A stretch of DNA of 64,000 bases from Trichoplax adhaerens (taxonomy: Eukaryota > Placozoa > Uniplacotomia > Trichoplacea > Trichoplacidae): NCBI RefSeq assembly GCF_000150275.1, contig NW_002060947.1:5371229-5435228 (forward strand). Reading direction: 5' to 3'. Under the pieces are notes generated by a model that saw nothing but the letters and a program-made list of their open reading frames with translations, had not been told where the DNA came from and made no database searches. The translations under genes and the position numbers were made by a program. Position 1 is the stretch's first letter, and each line of letters starts with the position of its first letter. Below are positions 55,401-64,000 of this stretch, piece by piece.

Positions 55401-58400
55401 ACTGAATGTTATTGGATAGCATTATTCATGGCAAAAGGCAATTAAAACCTAAATACTTGCTGACGCTGTATGACTTGGTGCTAAAATGCAGTGAAATGAA
55501 TGATATTATCTGCCAGCTTTACTACATTCGATCCCTGCTGCGAAAAACTTGACTTATTTAATTTTTATATTACAGCTTTTATATCATTGTAGATACCCCT
55601 GTAGTGCCTATTAGAAAATTAAGTTAATATGAAAATGTCCATCACTGACATTATTTATTTATCTTATCGTAGCTAATACGAATACTGTACAATTATATAT
55701 TTGCAATTCTACTCTTTCGTGTAGTCGCACATTATATACGAAAATAGTATAAAGAACAATTATTACGAATTCATGCTATAAGCTAGCTAGTAACGAAGTA
55801 CAGTTAGTAGAGATGGCAGGCGCCACTATTATTTATTTATCGCTCCAAGTCAAAATTTGGATAAATTGGATGTCTTAAATTATTCCTGTTAACTCACGTA
55901 GGACTACTCGTGACTGATACTATCGTACGGTGACTAGGCACGGAAAATTTTGACAGTGATTGACATCTAAGTAGATAGACATCAAAAATATAATTTACAG
56001 ACATTCGAACACGATGAATAACTGCTCAAAATGCTATGTAATTTCTCAGTCGCAGATCTAGCATTGCTTAATTCTGGAATCAATTACGCATAATCATCAT
56101 GTAAAATGCCCTTAATCATAAGTATTATAAAGATATGCATATGTAAATACATCCTATAAGTTCATTAGCATATGATGCCTCTCATCATTCACCTAACATA
56201 ATTCGTAAATGAAGAAAATCAATAAATAATACTATGAGTACGAGTATAATACTATATATATACCAATACTTTCACTAGGCTAAATTATACTCACTTTTGC
56301 ATAATTGATCCAGTATAACTTTATTTTAGCCCTTGTTTACGTCTTATATAAAGGTAACTTTTGTGAAATCGACTATATTACATTATTGTTTCTCATGATG
56401 CTTTATTTTTGTCAATTTAGGCCTATCACAAAATGAAATCTTGGAACAGTTTGGAGCAATGTTTTTTAAATTTTGTCAAGAATCCAATTATGACAAAATT
56501 TTACAGGTTTTAGGGGGTAGCTTAAAAGATTTCTTGTGTAACCTTGATGCTTTACACGATCATCTTGGAACTATTTATCCCGGAATGAGAGCTCCATCAT
56601 TCCGCTGTGTAGAACGATCTTCTGATGGTGCACTAGTGTTATACTATTACTCTTATCGTATTGGCCTGGAACATATCGTTATTGGGATAGTTAAAGCGGT
56701 TGCTAAAAAGCTGCACAACTGTCAAGTTGATGTAGTCATCGAGAAAACTCGAAACGAAACCGGAGATCATGTTGAATTTGCAATTCATATGAAGCCAACG
56801 GAAATTTCAAAATTGGATAAGAGGAAATCCATAATGTCTTTAATTGGCACACCTAACGACCTTGATGCTGCTGCCATGTCCGAAGATATGTTGATTGGTT
56901 CAAGCACCTTTTGTAAAGCTTTCCCTTTTCATATAATGTTTGATCGCGACTTAAATATCCAACAGGCAGGAACATCAGTGGCTCGTGTCATTCCTCATAT
57001 GTTAAATCAACAATTTAAATTTTCCCATCTCTTTGACCTGGTTAGACCACAAATGGAATTTAATTTCGATAGTGTTCTGTCACATATTAATACTGTCTTT
57101 GTGTTAAAAACTCACGATGGATTTTTAGATGTTAGCCAGTTAAAAAGTAGTAGTGAAATATTTCGAGCAAATAATCAATCCGTACTTCGACTTAAAGGTC
57201 AAATGTTATACATTAAGGAGTCTGATGTCATGTTATTCCTTTGCTCACCAAGCGTTGGCAATTTAGATGATTTGCAAGGTCGTGGTTTATATCTTAGTGA
57301 CATTCCAATTCATGATGCAACACGAGATTTAATTTTATTATCAGAGCAATTCAAGGCTGAGTACGAGCTAACTCAAAAATTAGAAGTTTTAACCGATGAA
57401 TTGCAAAATACGTATCGCAAGTTGGAAGAAGAAAAACGTCGCACTGATCAGCTACTCTATTCCATTTTACCGCCATCTGTTGCTAAAGAGCTACGACAAG
57501 GTGGTACTGTCGAAGCCAAAAAGTTTGATGCAGTTACTATCCTATTCAGTGGGATAGTTGGATTTCAGAAGATTTGCCAAGATTCAGAGCCCATGGTTAT
57601 TGTTAAGTTATTGAACGACATTTATACTGCCTTTGACGATAATATACGTAACGATGTATACAAGGTAATCGAGCAAGATATCCTGTAGTTGTAGATTACT
57701 TTCTGTAACATTAAAATGGTACTATTTCTTGTTAAAGTGTATTAATACAACCGTTGCTTTATTATACACGTATTTAATAGGTAGAAACCGTCGGTGACAT
57801 GTATATGATTGTCGGTGGTTTACCGAAACGTAGCAATACCCATGCTAAAAGCGTTGCTCTTATGGCATTAGACATGATACAACTTACTCAAAGGATTAAA
57901 GTCAACGATCAACCTGTTAAGGTACATTATAACCGTTCCTATCATTTTCTGATATGTTTTTATTACAGAGAAGGTATAAAATAGTTAATTATTCCACGTC
58001 TGTACATGTCTACTCATGCAGATTACTATAGGAATTCACTCGGGCGAAATTGTTGCTGGCGTAGTTGGCAAAAAATTACCTCGTTACTGCCTCTTTGGCA
58101 ATACTGTCAATATTACAAGTAGAACACAAACAACGGGCGCCGAAGGCAAAATCAATTTAACGGAAGTAACGCACAAGTAAGTATATATCAGTAGATAAAG
58201 CTTATACTGTTATAATTTTAAAAAATTCCTTGCTTGTTACTGAGGGCTAAACTTGCAACTTTTTTTTATAGATTGTTGTTGCAACCGCAATGTCAAGATA
58301 GTAGCTTCTGTTTTACCCAAAGAGAAGATTTGGTAAGAATGAAAGGTCGAAAAGAGCCGATGAAATGCTACTTTCTAGAACGGCATAATAAAAATAAAGC

Positions 58401-58581
58401 AGTCCATTTAATCATGAGAAATAGCTCAGCAAATAGAAGTTTCCTTTTCAAACCGAGAGAATCGGAATCGTCGCCTCAATTTACTCCTCCTTCACACGGT
58501 ACACCACCGCTTACTCTTCCAATGGAATGCCCATTCAAAACTGAAAAGCTATTGCAATCAGTGGTAAATAAACTAATATAA
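52442..58581 (+). CDS. GUCY1B1: canonical soluble guanylate cyclase beta-1-type subunit (sGC gene 4)
   Basis: Predicted heme-bearing NO-receptor subunit of cytosolic guanylate cyclase. Exons 52442-52444 (ATG followed by GTAAAT, tentative), 52848-52921, 53689-53789, 56421-57664, 57781-57921, 58022-58176 and 58272-58581 give 675 aa in phase. The N-terminus [12 protein letters not shown] closely matches the animal beta-1 start. His105 lies in LHDHL at the same number as the human heme ligand; YxSxR is intact (YYSYR). HNOBA begins near 222 (TFCKAFPFH), then a coiled coil, then the cyclase with FSGIVGF (no first metal Asp, Gly437), Glu476, Cys544 (RYCLFG), Asn551 and Arg555, all offset by +3 from the human beta-1 residues I recall. 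GDMYM replaces the usual GDKYM. The C-terminal tail is longer than in vertebrate beta-1 and rich in SP/TP motifs. It needs an alpha-type partner; genes 1 and 2 are candidates. Confidence 0.95.
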
Positions 58582-58607
58582 AAACCATTATAGTTTTATA
58601 TTTTGCT

Positions 58608-58613
58608 AATAAA
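58608..58613 (+). terminator. polyadenylation signal of sGC gene 4
   Basis: AATAAA begins 27 bases after the stop codon at 58579-58581, giving a short 3' UTR. It lies about 1.1 kb from the 3' end of the convergent minus-strand gene. Confidence 0.55.
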
Positions 58614-59702
58614 CTACGGAAATACCGCAATTATTCAGTCTACAGCATCAAGTAGTGCTCGCGTGTCTTATGCAATTGCACCCTTTGAACAAATTTATAG
58701 AATATTCGTATATATCATAGAATGATGACAATTGTAACACGAGATTAGACACCTACCGTAATAGGTTGGTAATTGGTACGGCACTATACTTGCTTTATGC
58801 TAATACTTACATTACTTACTAATCTGTTTGAACTGATAGTATAGTATGCCTGTTCATTATGACTACTAATTATAATGATTGCGTATACATTTGTATAGTC
58901 GTGTTTCTATTCTACACGCTAAAAAATTGGACCTTAACGTCCCATATGAACTACGATGTATTAACTTTTTGAACGATATGTAATTATATAACTTGAAAAC
59001 TATCTTAATGTGAGTAGATTGGTAATAATTTGGGAGATAATAGCTATAAATATTGGAATTATGCATCAAAGTTAAAATTTATGACCTAACTTATCAAATA
59101 GCGAATCCATTACTATCGCAAACTATTTGTAAATTTAAAATGCTATACCGTTACAATATGACTCACGCAATTTCAAATAGCGAACGTACGGATAATAGGA
59201 ATGATCTACATCAAATTGATTGCATATACATTATACTGCGATTAGCAGTTTTTTATTAAGATTGATTCTATCTAATCGTAGATAAGTTTTATTTCGATTA
59301 CATCTAATCAATAGCAAAACAGATTAGTTTTTTACGGTACACTGTTGTACATCAAATCCATATAAATAATAGCCTTCAAAATACTTCTGTATCTCGTAAA
59401 GCACATGATGTACGTATAACATCATATATCAAATAGAGAAATGAACTATTTTGATCTTTGCCTACCTACAATGAATTGTACACAATAAAAACGGTGATGA
59501 AAAATTTTTTTCTATTTTTTAATTAATTGCGTAGCAATAGCGTAAATTAACAATGGTAGAAATAAAAAAAAGCAACATCGGCTTCAGTGATACCCTGTAA
59601 GAATTCTGATGTAAATTTTCGTAGAATAAAATGAATATGTTACATTTTTAACACGCAATAATAGCGTTTTCATATTGCTTCAACTATTTCAGTATCAGTA
59701 AA
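58614..59702. other. intergenic spacer between convergent genes
   Basis: AT-rich DNA between the 3' ends of sGC gene 4 (plus) and the coiled-coil gene (minus). Small open frames on both strands have no recognisable content. No repeats stood out. Confidence 0.55.
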
Positions 59703-62383
59703 TCAGATTGAAAATTTTGCAATTGTACTTAATAATCCACTCAAGTTTGATCTCATACTATCACAATTATTTTGTGATGCGGTAGCAACTTGCATTGGGA
59801 GCACTTGCTGCATTTGCACTGTTGGTTGATTTATACCATCTAAATCCCGGTAATTATTGCATACATCTGTAAGTCTATAATTTGGTGATACCGGTACCAC
59901 AGTGTCTTGATTACTTGCCACTATCTGAACGGGAGTGTACATGTTGTGACCAACATGGGCTGGAGCATCGATTGGGTAAGCTGAAATGATAGAGCCATGG
60001 TGTTGGGAGAAAGGTGAATAATATGGAGACGAGGGATACTGTCCACTCCCCGGAAAGTTTGAATTTACTTTGACAGGAGTTTGAATACCACTCATGTACG
60101 ATTGCTGACTACCATTAAGATTGTCGCAGTTGACTTGTTGAGTAGATTGTGTGATTTGCTCTTTAGAATCAGCATGTGGTGTAGATAGTAATGATGGCTT
60201 TCCAGTCATCATATAAAATAATTCAATGGCATACTTTTTCATAGACCCAACCCTAAGTTAGCCAATCATTGAAATCATCATGTTAGAAAATGATGCGTAT
60301 GTTCATCCAGTCTAAAATACTACTGAACATCCCAGGAAAACACTATAAGAAGGCTATCTATCATTACGTTGTATACCTATTGTGAATATTATGTTGAATC
60401 AACCAAGGCTTGAAATAGGCATAAAATCGTAAAACGATCATTATCTTGATGGCATTTCGCAGCCTATAAAGGAGGAAAGAAAAGTCAATAAAGAAAACTT
60501 ACAAATATCAAAACTTAATCACGTAAACTAATATAATAAAGATTCATCAAAAAATGCTCGTCTACCATATCCTTGTTTTCCTTGCATTGATAACAGACAG
60601 GGCAACATTTAGGGGAAAGTCGACAAAAAAGGAATTAACTAAGAAAATTGCGGATGCCGTCAAACTATAAAGACAATAATTACCGCAAATTTAGTGATAA
60701 CAGTTCAATATTTCTGCAAGGATGGCGATAGCCGCAACAAAGTTAGTATACTCGTATTTAGCACAAACCTTCCATCTACCATGAAATCCTGTCGTATTTT
60801 TTTCTGTAGTAATTCCTATTAACAAGTATAATATAGTAACGCGGTTCATCAAAATAAATAAGCAAACTAAACTAATTTGTTACCTTTTCTAATTTTTGTT
60901 GCTTTGCAACCAGGATTTTATGTTCATGTAGTTCCTTCTGTATCTATAGTGCAAACATTACAATATGGTCAGTAAGAAATTCTAGTCACTGATCAATATC
61001 AATGCTAATATACTCGTATAGGGTGATAGTACCTTATTTACAGTATTCTTTAAGGTTTGTTCTTGAGCAGCAATTGCTTGCCTCATCTCTTGAGATACTT
61101 TGTTATGATTTTGAACCTCGCAGTCAATTCTATTGATATCTTGATTTATGTAAGCTAGGAAATTACATCAAAGAATTGATATCGATCCTAATGTTGCTGA
61201 TACTGTGAAATCTATTTCTATTTAGGGCTTACATATAGAGCTAGCTTGTTGTGAAATTTTTGATTGCATTGTGGACAAGGCTTTATAACCTTGACGTAGC
61301 GATTCCTACTCATAAGAAAGGAATGGAGAGTGATTCGACTGGTGCTAACAATAATTATAGTGTCAAAATTTATATTGATATTTTTACTATATTGATTAAT
61401 ACCTCAACGTTTTGATTCTTGGATAAGTTTGCTAAATTCACCAGATAATTTAGTCGTGACAAAGTTGCGGTTGCCTACGACATTATAGAATGGTATAGCT
61501 AATTCAAGAAGACTTTTGTATTTTCTAGTAAAAATGAATTTTAATGAATAATAAATTTGTTGTGCAAACCTTGTTAACCTCATCCTGATAGTTGAGGGTT
61601 GATGAAGAATCGTTAATTCTGGCAATTTGTCCCTCATTATCAATAGCTTTTTGACTATCATCGGCATCTGATATGAGAAATTGAAAGAATTTGTCAACGG
61701 TATCAAATATTTAAATGCAAGGTAGCAAGACAATTTCTAAGGATTTGCAATCACCAACGCGAAACAATATAAAGCATATCAACATACAAAAAAACTTTAC
61801 TGTGAACTGAATTGAAATATTAGTCAGTTTTTACATTTTCTATAGAGATAAAAATGGCAGTTTGATATCTGATAATTTATATATTTATAACTTCATTTTA
61901 ATCTACAGTAGTATAAGAAATCTGTCCTACAACATCATCAATGTATTACATGGACTTGATGTGAGTCTTTCTCTGTTTAGAACGACATTCAACTTTACAC
62001 AGCCTATTGCTAGACGACTGAGAGTACTCGCTATTCATTTACAGTAGTATTAATTAATGCTTTGAACGATTGTGAAAGTGACTAGAAAGTGCACCGCTTA
62101 GGTATTTACAATATTGTAGATGAAAGGAAACAAGAAATTGATAGTTTATCTTATATTTTCCGAGTCAACAGCGCTGTCGTTGATTAGTAGATATGGATAG
62201 CTGATTGAATTTAAAATACTACAGTATATTACCTTTATCGCGATCCTGTAGAAGATATTTTAATTTATCCGATGCGATTTTTCCTTGTTGTAATAAAGTT
62301 TGTAGTATGTTTGCTGAGGTTTCAGGGATTCTAGTATCGGAGTAGTCTGTTTCCCCCATGATCACATCATTATCTATTTCCAT
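59703..62383 (-). CDS. multi-exon coiled-coil protein of unknown function
   Basis: I do not recognise this family. Minus-strand exons, 5' to 3', are 62383-62233, 61667-61570, 61474-61403, 61305-61233, 61154-61042, 60943-60884 and a last exon ending at 59703; all junctions up to 60884 are GT-AG and in phase. The start ATG is the first after an in-frame stop upstream. The N-terminus (MEIDNDVIMGETDYSDTRIP) is acidic, followed by about 190 residues rich in Gln, Glu, Lys, Asn and Ser with heptad-like spacing (for example QEMRQAIAAQEQTLKNT), suggesting a coiled coil. The last exon encodes a Ser/Pro/Gln/Asn/Tyr-rich, probably disordered tail. The last junction is uncertain: a direct acceptor at 60233 gives 365 aa, while a phase-consistent alternative uses a micro-exon near 60770, an exon at 60463-60377 with a strong polypyrimidine acceptor, and a last exon starting just upstream of the codons at 60242. 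No signal peptide is evident. Confidence 0.65.
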
Positions 62384-62860
62384 CAGGTCGGTTTCTATTA
62401 CAAGCCATTATAAAATAAAGATTACATCATGTAAAACGAGTAAAATGGAAATTAAGTAATTCATTTATTAACTCTTCATTCCCGAAAAGAAGTCGAAACA
62501 GAAAGATTGATGCATTGCAGTTAGAAGTGCATATAGAAATGATTTTTTATTTCCGTGAAAGTGGATAATGTCCTTCGTGCTCTGACATTATGCATCTACA
62601 CTAGAGTACAATATATTCATCTATCGTATGATATAACCATAAGCCATTTTAAGATTTAGATGATATCGTAAGACGCTAGTCACCTTGTTTATCCATCATG
62701 ATTGGATGATGATAATTATACGCATTATTTGCCATCTTTTACTTTATTATTATGAATGAAAATATCACTCCGTTTACAAATTACACAGTCCAAGCGTTAA
62801 TAACATGTCGGAAGCTGCAATCTTCGCCTTTTGCTTTCAACAAATTCCTGCAGCCGTCCG
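62384..62860. other. upstream flank of the minus-strand coiled-coil gene
   Basis: Probable promoter and 5' UTR region of the minus-strand gene. I see no specific element and no further exon. Confidence 0.4.
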
Positions 62861-63400
62861 TTCTGATAGTGCGTTATACAGTAAGTGAACGTACTGTGCT
62901 GCATCATATGGCATTGTACGGTACTGTACCAAGCGTAACACTTACTGTCCATACTCATGAAAGCCTAGTCATTTTCCCAAACATCCTTGCCCAATCATGC
63001 TCCTAGTGTATGCATCACGTGACAATCACAGCCTCGTAGTGGACGTGGCCATGACGTAGCATCACCTGACACTGGATCGCTAGACCTGACAGTACAATGC
63101 AGTACAGTACTGTACATACTGTACTGTACATTACAGTACGATATACAGTACAGTACAGTACTGTACTGTAGTTTACTGTGCAATGTACAGTACTGTACTC
63201 TACACTGTACACTGTACTGTACAGCGTCTTTTTGGTAAGGGTAGACAGTACTGTACAGTACAGTACAGTACAGTAGAGCACAGTACCTTGCAGTACTGTA
63301 CATTACAGTACGATAGTACTGTAGTTTACTGTGCAATGTACTGTACTCTACACTGTACTGTACTGTACACTGTACAGCGTCTTTTTGGTAAGGGTATGGT
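62860..63400. repeat. GTAC/CAGTACTGTA palindrome-rich repeat cluster
   Basis: The segment is built from overlapping self-complementary words such as CAGTACTGTAC and TGTACAGTACA, and could fold into many alternative hairpins. A longer unit of about 165-172 bp occurs twice: CATTACAGTACGATA at about 63129 and 63301, each followed by GTTTACTGTGCAATGTAC and ending in AGCGTCTTTTTGGTAAGGGT (63221 and 63375). The apparent open frames here translate to Tyr/Cys/Thr/Val repeats on both strands, a product of the palindromic words. Confidence 0.85.
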
Positions 63401-63550
63401 CATAACAGCTATTACCATGAAAAATGACAAGCTTTACAGTACTTTATACGATTACGACAAAAATGTGTGGAAAATCATTGGAAAATACCCTGATATTACA
63501 CCTAGAATCTCAAATGACTTTCCACACACTCTGTACAGCTCAGTACTGTA

Positions 63551-63985
63551 GTACTGTACGGTACTACAGTAGTAGTCACTGGACCGTGCCCAAGCCTAAC
63601 TAGTACTGGACGCCATGAACTGCAAAACAAAATCTTGGCTGATTCGCCATTTTAGCAAGATACTGTTGATTCAGCAGCATTCTGCTTCTTCTGGTGAACT
63701 CCACTGTTGGTTCTTACGCTCTTACTTGGTAATGTGACTACAAGTACCGTACAGTACCTTGTAGTATACAGTACAGTACTGTAATACGGTACGGTACTAC
63801 AGTAGTAGTCACTGGACCGTGCCCATGCCTAACTACTTAACTAGTGCTGGATGCCATGAACTGCAAAACAAAATCTTGGCTGATTCGCCATTTTAGCAAG
63901 ATACTGTTGATTCAGCATTCTGCTTCTTCTGGTGAATTCCATTGTTAGTTCTGACTTCTGACACTCGTACTTTGTCATTACAGTC
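63551..63985. repeat. two-copy direct repeat (233 bp period)
   Basis: GGTACTACAGTAGTAGTCAC starts at 63560 and again at 63793. Each is followed by nearly identical sequence including GCCATGAACTGCAAAACAAA, TTGGCTGATTCGCCATTTTA and TTCTGCTTCTTCTGGTGAA, with small indels. The copies are much less diverged than the other tandem repeats in the window, so this duplication is recent. The second copy may continue past the window end. Confidence 0.85.
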
Positions 63986-64000
63986 TACTGTACTGTAAGA

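Noticed and set aside
61404-61733. 109-codon minus-strand open frame
   Set aside because: It crosses two introns in the wrong frame. The real exons (61667-61570 and 61474-61403) use other frames, keep GT-AG sites and match the phases of the neighbouring exons.
62995-63551. Overlapping open frames of 88-122 codons on both strands
   Set aside because: They translate palindromic GTAC words into Tyr/Cys/Thr/Val repeats; both strands look alike because the DNA is self-complementary.

Overview
The window looks like AT-rich, intron-rich animal nuclear DNA from a draft assembly (a 50-N gap lies at 47080-47129). Every confident gene is split by GT-AG introns. The AT-rich composition and a local expansion of nitric-oxide-type soluble guanylate cyclases (sGC) suggest an early-branching metazoan; a placozoan such as Trichoplax is my best guess. 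That is inference from gene content, not from a database match.

The core is a tandem, same-strand array of four sGC subunit genes: gene 1 (about 2745-11776), gene 2 (27488-31418), gene 3 (about 43891-48073) and gene 4 (about 52442-58581). I rebuilt the exons by hand from splice sites and reading phase. All four share one architecture: an N-terminal segment split by introns of phase 2 and 1, one large exon holding most of the heme domain, the PAS-like HNOBA domain, the coiled coil and the start of the cyclase domain, then three short exons with intron phases 0, 0 and 2. Each protein runs HNOB (H-NOX heme/NO domain), HNOBA, coiled coil, class III cyclase.

Genes 1 and 2 have alpha-type cyclase halves (FSDIVGF and GDAY metal-binding loops, with T/K or R/K where beta subunits have N/R). 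Genes 3 and 4 have beta-type halves (no first metal Asp, but the catalytic N and R present). The cluster therefore supplies both complementary halves of an obligate heterodimer. All four, including the alpha-type ones, keep the proximal heme-ligand histidine in an LHDHL motif, which vertebrate alpha subunits lack. Gene 3 has an altered purine-pocket Cys (Ser) and a degenerate first metal loop. Gene 2 has a degenerate YxSxR heme-propionate motif.

Downstream, on the minus strand and tail-to-tail with gene 4, is a multi-exon coiled-coil protein of unknown function (about 59703-62383). The last 1.2 kb is a dense GTAC-type palindromic and tandem repeat region.

The long intergenic stretches (1-2.7 kb, 11.8-27.5 kb, 31.4-43.9 kb, 48.1-52.4 kb) show no gene I can support. 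Several hold families of degenerate tandem repeats: about 220 bp at 19.5 kb, about 178 bp at 22.3 kb, about 140 bp at 26.1 kb and about 300-400 bp at 50.3 kb. There is also a dispersed repeat of about 600 bp present twice (13.9 and 17.2 kb). No tRNA, rRNA, CRISPR array or intact transposon was seen.
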